31,479 nucleotides of DNA from a virus: the IMG/VR virus record IMGVR_UViG_3300033153_002462, positions 1-31,479 of that record. One strand, 5' to 3'. Each line of letters begins with the position of its first letter. Positions within the stretch are counted from its first letter, which is position 1. Both the position numbers and the translations under genes were made by a program. The notes beneath the pieces were generated by a model. It was not told the origin of the DNA, did not search any database, and saw only the letters and a program-made list of their open reading frames with translations. This document shows positions 15,595 to 22,382 of the stretch, in pieces.

Positions 15595-15639
15595 CTCTAT
15601 ATCAAGTTAATAACAACTTGGTATTTGAGGAGCGAAAAG

Positions 15640-15855
15640 ATGGAATATAATGTTGAGGTATTTAAGGCCGAGCTTGCAAAAGAGAAGGCCAAGGCTCCGG
15701 TATATTCAAGGCTCGTAGAGTATAGCCACCGCAGTGAGCAACTTGGTAGGCTTATTCGTGATAAGTACGCAAATGCATTCTCTGTTGTGTCTTGTTCTCT
15801 TGAGAATCTTCTCGCCCAACGTACTGCACTTGATTTGGCAAACTCTGGACTCTAG
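15640..15855 (+). CDS. Small helical protein, first gene of the accessory block
   Basis: This is a 71-residue, mostly helical protein with basic N-terminal half and no known domain. AGGAG lies 7 bases before the ATG at 15640, in a leader of the same type (TGAGGAG then ATG) as seen behind other promoters of this phage. It is the first gene transcribed from P4. Confidence 0.6.
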   Translation: MEYNVEVFKAELAKEKAKAPVYSRLVEYSHRSEQLGRLIRDKYANAFSVVSCSLENLLAQRTALDLANSGL

Positions 15856-15869
15856 ATAAGGATTATGAA

Positions 15870-16118
15870 ATGGAAGACTACGGACTAAGCAAAGACATGG
15901 TTGACTTGGCTAAGACAGTGGCTCGGATGATCCTAGCGGATAGGGCGCATGAGATCTATCTTGAGTCGGGTGAAGAGTGCAGGGGTAAGTTCTGTGAGGC
16001 TTACATGCACGCTTGGGGTAAGAAGGTTGAGGCGATGCAGACTACATACGTTACCAATGTTGAGGCTAGAGTGGCTTTGAGGGAATCAATAGGGCAGATG
16101 ATTAAGGAAGGTGAATAA
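15870..16118 (+). CDS. Hypothetical helical protein
   Basis: This is an 82-residue protein, predicted almost entirely helical, with two cysteines (EECRGKFCEA) four residues apart. The stop codon overlaps the next start and lies within one copy of a 23-nt direct repeat. No family is recognised. Confidence 0.6.
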   Translation: MEDYGLSKDMVDLAKTVARMILADRAHEIYLESGEECRGKFCEAYMHAWGKKVEAMQTTYVTNVEARVALRESIGQMIKEGE

Positions 16119-16119
16119 T
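16097..16119 (+). repeat. 23-nt direct repeat, copy 1
   Basis: The sequence at 16097-16119 (begins GATGATTAAGGAAGG) is identical to 16265-16287. It covers the end of the gene at 15870 and the ribosome site of the next gene. Confidence 0.9.
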
Positions 16120-16273
16120 GATTTTTAGCAGAACAGAAACACTCAGGGTTAAGAAGCTTAATAGGTATTATAATAATGCTTATAGGACGGCTAGGATAAA
16201 GGTAATTACATTCTGGGTTCTGTTTATCCCTGTTTATACTAGGCAGGAAATAATTACGATACTTGATGATTAA
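16118..16273 (+). CDS. Very small basic/hydrophobic protein between direct repeats
   Basis: This is a 51-residue protein. The N-terminal half is basic and Tyr/Asn-rich. The C-terminal half has a hydrophobic stretch (VITFWVLFIPVY, about residues 29-40) that could be a membrane-associated helix. AAGGAAGG lies 7 bases before the ATG. The coding segment together with one repeat copy equals the 168-bp unit between the two 23-nt repeats, so it may be a late insertion between its neighbours. Codons are AT-rich. Confidence 0.55.
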   Translation: MIFSRTETLRVKKLNRYYNNAYRTARIKVITFWVLFIPVYTRQEIITILDD

Positions 16274-16287
16274 GGAAGGTGAATAAT
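16265..16287 (+). repeat. 23-nt direct repeat, copy 2
   Basis: This is identical to 16097-16119 and supplies the stop codon of the small gene and the ribosome site of the gene at 16288. The distance between copies is 168 bases. Confidence 0.9.
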
Positions 16288-16689
16288 ATGAGTAGCTTTA
16301 TGGTAAGTGACAAGACAATTGATAATGTTCTGAGTGGTTTGAAAAATGCGATAGGAATGAACCATCGTGGGATGCTTAATGATTATGAGTTGTTTACTGA
16401 TAAGGAGTTCACGGCCTATGGTCAGGCTATGCTTGCGCTGAATGACTATGCGTTGGCTCAGAGGTATTCACAGCACGAACTTACGGGATGCGCTCACTAT
16501 CGGTTCACAGACCGCTTGGTGTCACTTGAGCAAGCAGTATCTGACATTAACTGCTGGGCATATCAGTGTTCAGAGGGTGATGCAATGGAGCGTAAGACTT
16601 TTGAGCGGTTGCAGGAGATCAAGAAAGCGTTGTGTGTGATCCTTGTGGAACAGTCCGATAAGTATAAATCAGCAACTTGGGGAGGGTGA
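16288..16689 (+). CDS. Hypothetical helical protein
   Basis: This is a 133-residue protein of helical character with repeated Tyr/Asp/Leu patches, no signal and no membrane segment. The start at 16288 has AAGGAAGGTG upstream, supplied by the second copy of the 23-nt repeat. No family is recognised. Confidence 0.65.
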   Translation: MSSFMVSDKTIDNVLSGLKNAIGMNHRGMLNDYELFTDKEFTAYGQAMLALNDYALAQRYSQHELTGCAHYRFTDRLVSLEQAVSDINCWAYQCSEGDAMERKTFERLQEIKKALCVILVEQSDKYKSATWGG

Positions 16690-16695
16690 TGACTG

Positions 16696-16887
16696 ATGGG
16701 CATGGGATTATACCGAGCTAGTATTAGGAAGAAGCGCACTGAGAATAAGATAGCAATTGCACGCATACAGATGTCTCTATACTCCCTGAAGAATACCAAG
16801 GGAGCATATTACAGGGAGCATGTAGAGCTGTTGAGTGTTTATAGGAGGATGGAATCTGTATTGTTGCAAGCAAAGGATGATGTATGA
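16696..16887 (+). CDS. Small basic helical protein
   Basis: This is a 63-residue protein with Arg/Lys-rich N-terminal half (RKKRTENK), predicted as a long helix. GGAGG lies about 10 bases before the ATG. The stop overlaps the next start (ATGTATGA region, 4-base overlap). Function unknown. Confidence 0.55.
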   Translation: MGMGLYRASIRKKRTENKIAIARIQMSLYSLKNTKGAYYREHVELLSVYRRMESVLLQAKDDV

Positions 16888-17192
16888 AATGCGAGTACTG
16901 TAAAGGCGAGCTATGGCCTATGCCGAACTTTAGGAAGCGTAGGGTCACTACTTTACTCGGAGAGCAACAGATCACCGTACAGGGGCTTAAATGCAGTGAA
17001 TGTGGCAAGTGGGACACAGCAGACCATGACCTTGCGCCAAAGGGGAGTAAGTTCAGCTTTGATGTGATCGAGTATCTGGTAAATGATAAGCGTGGCCATG
17101 CTGAGTTGTCTAGGTTTATGATGAGAGAGTTCGGGCTGTATATCCCAGACTCTTCTATCCATTCGGTTAGGAAAAGGTACACGGTAAAATAA
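16884..17192 (+). CDS. Zinc-ribbon protein with C-terminal helix-turn-helix-like segment
   Basis: This is a 102-residue protein. Two CxxC pairs (CEYC at residues 3-6 and CSEC near residue 36) bracket a strand-rich segment, forming a probable zinc ribbon. The last 45 residues (from DVIEYLVNDKR) are helical with a pattern like a helix-turn-helix (ELSRFMMREFGLYIPDSSIH). A zinc ribbon plus helix-turn-helix suggests nucleic-acid binding, perhaps regulation, and resembles parts of transposase N-termini. No full family match is recognised. Confidence 0.6.
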   Translation: MKCEYCKGELWPMPNFRKRRVTTLLGEQQITVQGLKCSECGKWDTADHDLAPKGSKFSFDVIEYLVNDKRGHAELSRFMMREFGLYIPDSSIHSVRKRYTVK

Positions 17193-17263
17193 TTCTGATT
17201 TAGATTGAAGATTCCTGAATAGATGGTCGATATAGATATATGGAAAATAAAGGGGAGCATGAA

Positions 17264-17443
17264 ATGAATGAGCTTGACTATATCAATGTATCGAACAGGG
17301 TGAAGATTTCGATGGCGTTGACTATTATGCGAGATGTGTTACCTCTGGAAGATACGGCTATCACAGAGAAGGAGCATAGCGAGATAACAATAATGTTGAG
17401 AGCGTTGGAGATCAAAGGGTTTAAGTCTTACGAATGTGAATGA
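17264..17443 (+). CDS. Small hypothetical protein
   Basis: This is a 59-residue helical protein. AGGGGAG precedes the ATG at 17264 at a normal distance; an in-frame ATG at 17240 lacks one. The 71-bp gap upstream has a weak promoter-like pair (TTGAAG at 17205, TATAGA at 17231, spacing 20), not called. Function unknown. Confidence 0.55.
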   Translation: MNELDYINVSNRVKISMALTIMRDVLPLEDTAITEKEHSEITIMLRALEIKGFKSYECE

Positions 17444-17453
17444 GGAGCAAGGC

Positions 17454-17603
17454 ATGACACAGCACAAGATCATGAAGGCAGATACAATTGAGGAGTTGGC
17501 TACAGAGATGGCTATGGCGATGCTCAGAGGGTTTGAACGGGTAGGCCATATCATGGCAATGCCTGCTGGTAGGTGGGGTGTGGCGATGAGGAGAGTCGCA
17601 TGA
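17454..17603 (+). CDS. Very small Met-rich helical protein
   Basis: This is a 49-residue protein with nine methionines, forming one amphipathic helix plus a basic Arg-rich tail. TGAGGAGCAAGG lies just before the ATG. The stop overlaps the next ATG by 4 bases. The tight spacing and ribosome site make it credible despite its size. Function unknown. Confidence 0.5.
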   Translation: MTQHKIMKADTIEELATEMAMAMLRGFERVGHIMAMPAGRWGVAMRRVA

Positions 17604-17872
17604 AGTTGTGTGTGGATTGCAGGTACCACAAGACCATGCTTAATATGGAATTCTGCTCAAGACGAGTTACTTATGAGAAGTCATTGGTTAATGGCGTTAT
17701 GTGTGAAGCAGGAAGCTCGGAGCCTTGTGTATTTGAAAGATCAGAAGGCAAGACCATCTTTGAAATGAGTTGGCAGGAAATGCTTGAATGCCTACTTACC
17801 CCGCCTAAGAAGTGCGGCCCGAGTGGTCACTATTTCAAGGGAAAGAATGAACCTGTAAATATTATTGCATAA
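17600..17872 (+). CDS. Small cysteine-rich protein, probable zinc binder
   Basis: This is a 90-residue protein. The start at 17600 has AGGAG 6 bases upstream and overlaps the previous stop. N-terminal cysteines CVDCRYH and FCSRR with later C34 and C42 form a small metal-binding pattern seen in many phage proteins of unknown role. The second half contains MSWQEMLECLL and CGPSGHYF. It closes the operon before promoter P5. Confidence 0.6.
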   Translation: MKLCVDCRYHKTMLNMEFCSRRVTYEKSLVNGVMCEAGSSEPCVFERSEGKTIFEMSWQEMLECLLTPPKKCGPSGHYFKGKNEPVNIIA

Positions 17873-17886
17873 AATTCTTTTTCTTC

Positions 17887-17915
17887 TTGCATAATTATCA
17901 TTCACCTGTTATATT
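17887..17915 (+). promoter_or_regulatory. Sigma70-type promoter P5
   Basis: TTGCAT (17887-17892) and TATATT (17910-17915) are separated by 17 bases. It lies in the gap before the gene at 17950 and shares its -10 box with P1, P4 and P7. Confidence 0.75.
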
Positions 17916-17949
17916 ATGTATATCAATTAACTATGGCATGGAGAATACT

Positions 17950-18234
17950 ATGAAAGATTTATCAGACAGTAAGAATCTTGAGTTCGTCCAACTCAGTTCA
18001 GGTAAGATAGTTATGGGTGGTGACTTTGAGACTGTCTTGTATCTCAATTTCAGTGAAGTGACTACCGTATGGGATGAGGAGGATTTCACTAAGGGTGAGG
18101 AGTATGAGGGTGTGATCCCTCAGAAGTGGATCGAAGAGTTTTTGGTCAGAGCATACTATAGGCCAGAGAAGGCTGGGACATGGGTTCCGTTTGGCTTGAG
18201 TGGTGAGTTCTTTTATGAATTGAGGGAGGTATAA
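17950..18234 (+). CDS. Hypothetical protein
   Basis: This is a 94-residue, beta-rich protein with several aromatics (VWDEEDF, QKWIEEF, GTWVPFG). The start at 17950 has TGGAG 6 bases upstream. Longer in-frame readings would run through promoter P5. It starts on the likely transcript leader of P5 and its stop overlaps the next ATG (TAATG). Confidence 0.6.
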   Translation: MKDLSDSKNLEFVQLSSGKIVMGGDFETVLYLNFSEVTTVWDEEDFTKGEEYEGVIPQKWIEEFLVRAYYRPEKAGTWVPFGLSGEFFYELREV

Positions 18235-18446
18235 TGGAGACACCGGAACAAGTGATCAGTGGCGCAATGCAGAAGGGTGCAGAGCAATGTGCGGGTATGA
18301 TCAAGGAAGCTTTGGTTGAGAACATGGAAGAGATGGGTGATAAATCTATGGCCTGTAAGGATTTCGCTAAGGTTGCAGATATTGTGATTATTCACACTCT
18401 GGATATGATTAAGACTTGGGACGTAGAGGAGGTAGGTAATGAGTAG
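18234..18446 (+). CDS. Small helical protein
   Basis: This is a 70-residue acidic helical protein with no recognised motif. The start overlaps the preceding stop and the end overlaps the next gene by 8 bases, so translation is coupled on both sides. Confidence 0.6.
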   Translation: METPEQVISGAMQKGAEQCAGMIKEALVENMEEMGDKSMACKDFAKVADIVIIHTLDMIKTWDVEEVGNE

Positions 18447-18693
18447 GAAGGAACGTCAGAGAGAGGCGCAGAACAAGCGGATAGAGATAGCCAATAAGAT
18501 AATCGCTATCGTTAAGAGCGGGGTTGAGGAGCATGGAGACTCAGATAAGGCTCTTGATGAGGTTCAGCGGTGGGCATCTGCAATGATCAGAAAGAATCCT
18601 CAACAGAGAATGATGTATGTCCAAGGGTTGCGAATGTTCTGTGATAGGGTAAATGAGACTCATGATAAGCAGGAGGTAGCTGATGTTCGGTAA
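18439..18693 (+). CDS. Small charged helical protein
   Basis: This is an 84-residue helical protein with basic N-terminus (SRKERQREAQNKR). GAGGAGG lies just upstream of the ATG at 18439. No family is recognised. It overlaps both neighbours (8 and 11 bases). Confidence 0.6.
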   Translation: MSRKERQREAQNKRIEIANKIIAIVKSGVEEHGDSDKALDEVQRWASAMIRKNPQQRMMYVQGLRMFCDRVNETHDKQEVADVR

Positions 18694-18979
18694 AGGCAAG
18701 AAGGGTAAGGGCAAGAAGAAGGATAAGCCTGTTGAGAAGGTCGAACCTCAAGAGGTAGAACAGACCGAAGATGAGAAAGAGACTCTTATTGCTGGTCATG
18801 GCGCTATCCATGCACTTGAGACTGTGATTGAAGGGTTCATCCATGGCAAAAAGATAGGACATAAGATCTGGGAGGTAGATCAGGTCATTGAAGCTCTCAA
18901 GTGTTCTATCATTAGGGTAGCCGAGGTTCATGGCATTACGTTGGTAGGTAAAGACGGGAAGGAAATAAAAGATGACTGA
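18683..18979 (+). CDS. Hypothetical protein with Lys/Gly-rich N-terminus
   Basis: This is a 98-residue protein. Residues 1-33 are a disordered Lys/Gly then Glu/Pro-rich tail. Residues 34-95 form a helical domain (IHALETVIEGFIHG, VIEALKCSIIRV). The basic tail could contact nucleic acid. The overlap with the next gene is 8 bases. Confidence 0.6.
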   Translation: MFGKGKKGKGKKKDKPVEKVEPQEVEQTEDEKETLIAGHGAIHALETVIEGFIHGKKIGHKIWEVDQVIEALKCSIIRVAEVHGITLVGKDGKEIKDD

Positions 18980-19349
18980 TAGCACTGGGGATGTTGAAAT
19001 GAAGCGTGGGATACTTATTGATTCAGTGGCAAAAACTATTGAAGAGGTACAGGTACAAGACGGATTGCAGGGTATGTATGACCTGATCCAGTGTACTACA
19101 GTGGATGCTATCAATGTGTGTGATGAGATTGATGTGTGGGTTGATGATGATGGCATGTATACCCATGACAGTGGTGGATTCTCCATGCGGGTAGGCAAGA
19201 ACATCATTCAGGTGCATGGCCGTGGCCTATTGCTCGGGTTGGATCTGAGCGAGGGATCATCAATCAGCCTACCTAATTGGTTGGAAGTCAAGCATGTAGA
19301 GCAAGCTGTCAGGTTCGTACATATCGGGGAAGTGGAGGAAGTAGCATGA
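18972..19349 (+). CDS. DUF3846-like protein
   Basis: This is a 125-residue protein. The order of segments (RGILID, a VxDGLQGMYDLI stretch, a D-rich EIDVWVDDDG strand turn, then VGKNIIQVHGRGLLLG) resembles DUF3846, where a LQ..VGG.I-type segment is followed by a V-D-E-G turn and an N...GN-type strand. DUF3846 proteins are common in phages and plasmids and have no firmly known activity. The match is partial. Overlaps of 8 and 4 bases with its neighbours place it in the P5 operon. Confidence 0.5.
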   Translation: MTDSTGDVEMKRGILIDSVAKTIEEVQVQDGLQGMYDLIQCTTVDAINVCDEIDVWVDDDGMYTHDSGGFSMRVGKNIIQVHGRGLLLGLDLSEGSSISLPNWLEVKHVEQAVRFVHIGEVEEVA

Positions 19350-19816
19350 TGGTAGATGGAAAGTATTATATCGTACTGGTGCCGGGAATGAGATACCCGG
19401 ATGAGATCCCGAAGGGATTGGAGTACATCAATACGGATGTTAAACGTTGGAGGGTAAGGAATATTGGTGGCTGTTTTACTTCGATGGACACCTACCGCTA
19501 CCCCGTCACCGAGACCGAGTACAAGGCGCACCACTGGAGCATTGCTCATGATGTTATTATTCCTGAAGGGTATGATGTGGCAGACTTTGCTTATCCGGGC
19601 GACAAGGGTACGGGTGCACAATGGCTCAGTTCTGATGGTCGAGTATGTACCGAAGGAGAGAACCTATACCCGACTGGACAATGCCCCATCCTTCGCAAGA
19701 AGGCCTGTGAGCATAAGGATGCAAAGAATCTCATGGAGTTTGATGATTGGATTGGAGTCAAATGCAACGACTGCGGTATGGTTCGCAAACTCGGTGACTG
19801 GGAGGAATCAGTATGA
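19346..19816 (+). CDS. Hypothetical protein with C-terminal zinc knuckle
   Basis: This is a 156-residue protein. GGAGG lies 7 bases before the ATG at 19346. The N-terminal part (YYIVLVPGMRYPDEIP) and the middle are strand-rich with many Trp/Tyr. The C-terminus has CEHKD followed by VKCNDCG, a possible zinc site. No family is recognised. It contributes to an unusually Cys-rich run of three genes. Confidence 0.6.
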   Translation: MMVDGKYYIVLVPGMRYPDEIPKGLEYINTDVKRWRVRNIGGCFTSMDTYRYPVTETEYKAHHWSIAHDVIIPEGYDVADFAYPGDKGTGAQWLSSDGRVCTEGENLYPTGQCPILRKKACEHKDAKNLMEFDDWIGVKCNDCGMVRKLGDWEESV

Positions 19817-20001
19817 GTGTAATATGTAAGAATGCTGAAGTGTGCAAGCCTCATATTAAATGCTTTCACGCAGAGCCACATGAGGAATCTATGATCAAGT
19901 ACACCTCTGATGGTGGAGGGGTGTATTGTAAGACCGTTGAGTTCTGCCCGACCGCTAAAGAAGAGGTCTGGTGTAATGAAGTAGAAGGGGAAGAGGAATG
20001 A
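19813..20001 (+). CDS. Cys/His-rich small protein, paralogue of the next gene
   Basis: This is a 62-residue protein. It carries CxxAxxCx5CxHAExH near the N-terminus (C5, C11, C17 with HAEPH) and later FCPTA and VWC. The next gene has the same spacing exactly, so the two are tandem copies of one probable zinc-binding module. Similar short phage proteins are known but unassigned. It overlaps both neighbours by 4 bases. Confidence 0.6.
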   Translation: MSVICKNAEVCKPHIKCFHAEPHEESMIKYTSDGGGVYCKTVEFCPTAKEEVWCNEVEGEEE

Positions 20002-20177
20002 AGTGTCCACACTGTTACAAGCCAATTGATGAACCTGTAGTGATGGTTAAGTGTGATCATGCAGGACGGTGCAACATATCAAAGCACTGTGAACATGCAG
20101 AGAAGCACGCTCATGTAATGTCCTGTGGCGAGAATTGCTTTGCCCATAAGGATCAGAAATGCTTGGCAGTGATATGA
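19998..20177 (+). CDS. Cys/His-rich small protein, paralogue of the preceding gene
   Basis: This is a 59-residue protein with nine Cys and seven His. It opens with CPHC, then repeats CxxAxxCx5CxHAExH exactly as in the gene at 19813, followed by SCGENCFAH and C55. It probably binds one or two zinc ions. AAGAGG precedes the ATG, and it overlaps the next gene by 4 bases. Confidence 0.6.
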   Translation: MKCPHCYKPIDEPVVMVKCDHAGRCNISKHCEHAEKHAHVMSCGENCFAHKDQKCLAVI

Positions 20178-20365
20178 GTAAGGCCAATATTAATGAAGGG
20201 CTGGCTGTTCTTTGGTCGATCTATGCAGTTCTTCTTTACATGGCAGGGTTAGATAAGCTATTCTGTTTACCTGTGGTAGTGGTATCCCTAATCAAGATCA
20301 TAATGGCATTCATGAGCACTTTCGATAAACCAGAAAAACATGAGGAGTTTGAAGAGCATGGTTGA
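20174..20365 (+). CDS. Small protein with two membrane segments
   Basis: This is a 63-residue protein with two predicted transmembrane helices (about residues 9-25 and 29-48) joined by a short loop, and a charged Glu/His-rich tail. The topology could fit a small holin or an inner-membrane accessory protein. It is not next to a lysin, so no lysis role is claimed. It starts on the previous stop (ATGA). Confidence 0.6.
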   Translation: MSKANINEGLAVLWSIYAVLLYMAGLDKLFCLPVVVVSLIKIIMAFMSTFDKPEKHEEFEEHG

Positions 20366-20711
20366 AGTAAACAATGAGCAGGAAGAAGCAAGGAAGGCAC
20401 AAGCCAAAGGCGATGACCTTGGCGGTGTTGAGGTTAAGAGCATGGATGGTAAAGAGTTCAATGAGAGAATGCAGAATGTGTATGAGCATGGATTGATTGA
20501 AGCTCATGACACCATAATCAAGGGATTGCATGAAGTGTTTGGTGACGATGGCAAGTTTACGGCTGGTGAGATCGTATCAATGGTCGAAGCTGGTAAGGCT
20601 GTATTGATGATGAAGATCCTCATGCGGAAGTCAGGCATGACTGATGAAGAGGCTCAGAAGATGTCCTCTGAGATCATTAAGGAAGTAGCTGAGAAGCACA
20701 AGAATGATTAA
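20358..20711 (+). CDS. Hypothetical helical protein at operon end
   Basis: This is a 117-residue protein of acidic, helical character. The middle resembles an EF-hand-like Asp/Gly loop (FGDDGKFTAGEI), which could be chance. The last gene before a strong terminator, it ends the P5 operon. The start at 20358 follows GAAGAG and overlaps the preceding stop. Confidence 0.6.
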   Translation: MVEVNNEQEEARKAQAKGDDLGGVEVKSMDGKEFNERMQNVYEHGLIEAHDTIIKGLHEVFGDDGKFTAGEIVSMVEAGKAVLMMKILMRKSGMTDEEAQKMSSEIIKEVAEKHKND

Positions 20712-20737
20712 CTCCTGCTGAAAAGTAGGTATCCCCA

Positions 20738-20778
20738 GTTAAGCCGGGGGTTCCCCAGACTCCCGGCTTAACATTTTT
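20738..20778 (+). terminator. Rho-independent terminator
   Basis: A perfect 11-bp stem (GTTAAGCCGGG at 20738-20748 with CCCGGCTTAAC at 20762-20772) with a 13-nt loop is followed by ATTTTT. It ends the P5 operon just before the gene at 20791. Confidence 0.9.
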
Positions 20779-20790
20779 GAAAGGCGAATA

Positions 20791-21033
20791 ATGTTTGTGA
20801 TCTGTGACTATGGCCATCAACCTACCAACGCCCCGATGGGGTGTGTAATAGACGCTGATATTGGATCAGGTGAATCGTCTATGGTTGATTGTGTAGTCAC
20901 AAGTATTCATTGTGAGTTGGTGGAGGAGGACACTGAAGATCCTCTTCCCATGGTCTATTCTATAGATAGGGCATGTGTGGCATTTCCCCTAATGTACGAT
21001 ATGCCGCCTACTCCCAAGGGGGTACCGCCCTGA
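20791..21033 (+). CDS. Hypothetical protein
   Basis: This is an 80-residue protein. GAAAGGCG lies upstream. It has four cysteines scattered without a knuckle pattern, and a Pro-rich end. It stands alone between two terminators, so it must be read from terminator readthrough or from an unseen promoter. No family is recognised. Confidence 0.5.
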   Translation: MFVICDYGHQPTNAPMGCVIDADIGSGESSMVDCVVTSIHCELVEEDTEDPLPMVYSIDRACVAFPLMYDMPPTPKGVPP

Positions 21034-21046
21034 GTTCGATATGTGT

Positions 21047-21068
21047 TCCCGTCCACAGTCTGGCGGGA
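21047..21068 (+). terminator. Hairpin after the gene at 20791
   Basis: TCCCG (21047-21051) and CGGGA (21064-21068), extended by CCA/TGG inside, form a stem followed at 21070 by a T-rich stretch. It is a possible weak terminator. Confidence 0.35.
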
Positions 21069-21120
21069 TCGTTTACTTAATTTTAACTAAAGACTATATC
21101 TCTTGAATAGACAACCCCTC

Positions 21121-21153
21121 GCCCCGGCTTCATTGTGGAAGTCGGGGCTTTTT
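21121..21153 (+). terminator. Rho-independent terminator
   Basis: An 11-bp stem (GCCCCGGCTTC at 21121-21131 with GAAGTCGGGGC at 21138-21148, one G-U) with a 6-nt loop is followed by TTTTT. Gene-free sequence runs to promoter P6. Confidence 0.9.
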
Positions 21154-21174
21154 ATTAACTATTTATAATTCCTA

Positions 21175-21203
21175 TTGACTTATATTAATTTATATGGTAG
21201 ACT
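21175..21203 (+). promoter_or_regulatory. Sigma70-type promoter P6
   Basis: TTGACT (21175-21180) and TAGACT (21198-21203) are spaced by 17 bases, with TATGG immediately before the -10 box as in P1 and P4. It drives the genes from 21252. Confidence 0.75.
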
Positions 21204-21251
21204 ATTTATAGTGATGGGAATATCTATTTATTTTGGAATGAGGAGTGAGTG

Positions 21252-21440
21252 ATGGATAAGCCAGTATCGGTTGATTTCATGTTAAGTGAGGAGGCTCTAC
21301 AGAAGGCGATAGATTCAGCCCAGCTAATGTATAGTAAGTGTGCAAGCCGTAATGAGGCAGATGCATTTGCAAGGTGGAATGAGTTGGCCAAGGCTCAGGT
21401 AGAGCGAGCTAAGATCATGGTAGTAAATGAGGAGCAGTGA
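21252..21440 (+). CDS. Small helical protein
   Basis: This is a 62-residue, largely helical protein. AGGAG lies 6 bases before the ATG at 21252. It is the first gene behind P6. The stop overlaps the next ATG (TGATG). Function unknown. Confidence 0.6.
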   Translation: MDKPVSVDFMLSEEALQKAIDSAQLMYSKCASRNEADAFARWNELAKAQVERAKIMVVNEEQ

Positions 21441-21592
21441 TGAAGAGCACAGCTAAGGAGCTAACAGATATACTAGAGGATCTTGTGACCATCTTGATAC
21501 AGGCTGAAGTTATGGAAGAAGGCAGTGATGATCGTGATCTTGCGGCTTTGCGTGATAGGCTAACAGAGATGAGGATAGCAGATGGTAGATAG
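21440..21592 (+). CDS. Very small helical protein
   Basis: This is a 50-residue, acidic, leucine-rich protein made of two predicted helices (ELTDILEDLVTILI and DLAALRDRLTEMRI). AGGAGCAG precedes the start, which overlaps the preceding stop. Its own end overlaps the next gene by 11 bases. Function unknown. Confidence 0.5.
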   Translation: MKSTAKELTDILEDLVTILIQAEVMEEGSDDRDLAALRDRLTEMRIADGR

Positions 21593-21860
21593 GTTCAATA
21601 GGGATAAGCTGGATGAGTCCATAGAGGCAAAGTTGTTGGCTAATGGGTTCAGTTACCATGATGATTATGAGTATGGCCCTCAATCTGGATGGGGTGGTGA
21701 TTGTGAGATGTATACCATGTGCCTTACCAAGCATGGGTTCGGGTACAGTATCTTTGTATCAGCACATGCAAGTGGAACCAATAAGGGGATCTGTCTAGGT
21801 TCATCGAATAGTGCCGAGCATATCATTTCATTGCGTGATTCATTGGCTAAGTTGTTTTGA
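21582..21860 (+). CDS. Hypothetical protein with aromatic/Gly-rich centre
   Basis: This is a 92-residue protein. The central GPQSGWGGDCEMYTMCL and HGFGYSIFVSAHASG segments are strand-rich, followed by a C-terminal helix (ISLRDSLAKLF). No family is recognised. It is the last gene before the cassette-like array. Its stop is immediately followed by the TTGATTGGAGGG leader shared with the cassette genes. Confidence 0.55.
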   Translation: MVDRFNRDKLDESIEAKLLANGFSYHDDYEYGPQSGWGGDCEMYTMCLTKHGFGYSIFVSAHASGTNKGICLGSSNSAEHIISLRDSLAKLF

Positions 21861-21873
21861 TTGGAGGGAACAA

Positions 21874-22083
21874 ATGGAGTTGGTGGTAGAGCGTTGGGAA
21901 AAGCGCAAGGGAGATATAAGACTAACCGGAAAATACCACGATGATAGGGTGCGGGATGCCATGATAGAACATATATTTAGTTCTGTTGAGTTTACCAGAG
22001 ATGCACCTTGCAACCGTGAAGTGCTGGACGCAATGGCTAAAGCGCATGGGTGCACTCTCGTATATGAAGAAGTGACAACCTAA
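21874..22083 (+). CDS. Small unknown protein, gene ending in an attC-like site
   Basis: This is a 69-residue protein of unknown function. GGAGG lies a few bases before the ATG at 21874, within a TTGATTGGAGGG leader (21857-21868) shared with the two following genes. Its stop codon TAA (22081-22083) lies inside the ACCTAAC core site of the attC-like palindrome, as is common for integron cassette genes. It could be a resident gene captured next to the site or a first cassette whose left boundary has decayed. Confidence 0.6.
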   Translation: MELVVERWEKRKGDIRLTGKYHDDRVRDAMIEHIFSSVEFTRDAPCNREVLDAMAKAHGCTLVYEEVTT

Positions 22084-22136
22084 CCGTGGAAATAATAGAG
22101 CGAACTTGTGAGTCGATATTAATTGACTTGTTAGGT
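22078..22136 (+). other. Integron attC-like site 1 (59 bp)
   Basis: The left core ACCTAAC (22078-22084, RYYYAAC) and right core GTTAGGT (22130-22136, GTTRRRY) are inverted repeats. Inside them, after 5 unpaired bases on each side, AA-x-TAATA pairs with TATTA-x-TT and a short CGA/TCG follows. The order R''-L''-L'-R' relative to the upstream gene is that of integron attC sites, and 59 bp is a typical size. Confidence 0.65.
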
Positions 22137-22166
22137 CTAACGTTTAATTGATTGGAGGGTAGGACG

Positions 22167-22376
22167 ATGGTATTTAAATCCACCTTTGAAAACGATCAGG
22201 GCTTCTTTAAGATTAAAGACACTAAATACAGAATTGAGGGTATTACTGCTGACCAGTTCCACACTATAAACGTGATGCTAAATAGATCCTTTTATATTGG
22301 CCGTGAGGCAGGGGCTAGAATGATGAGGCTGACAGCTATTGCAAGCATGGATAGCGAGCAGGAAAGGCTGAAGTAA
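22167..22376 (+). CDS. Cassette-like gene 1, unknown function
   Basis: This is a 69-residue protein, strand-rich then helical, with no family recognised. It lies between attC-like sites 1 and 2, so the predicted cassette would be 22131-22460. GGAGG lies about 8 bases before the ATG at 22167. An in-frame TTG at 22152 overlaps it and is unlikely. Codon use is more AT-rich than that of the phage structural genes, consistent with acquisition. It stops 7 bases before the second site. Confidence 0.6.
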   Translation: MVFKSTFENDQGFFKIKDTKYRIEGITADQFHTINVMLNRSFYIGREAGARMMRLTAIASMDSEQERLK

Positions 22377-22382
22377 TTTAGT

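Noticed and set aside
17205-17236. Possible promoter before the gene at 17264
   Set aside because: TTGAAG and TATAGA are 20 bases apart and lack the context shared by the other promoters.
20174-20365. Holin assignment for the two-helix membrane protein
   Set aside because: No endolysin or spanin gene lies nearby and two helices alone are not specific.
20738-20772. GTTAAGC...GCTTAAC palindrome resembling a reversed attC core pair
   Set aside because: It is a perfect GC-rich hairpin followed by a T-run at the end of an operon, fitting a terminator. The core order is opposite to that of attC relative to the gene.
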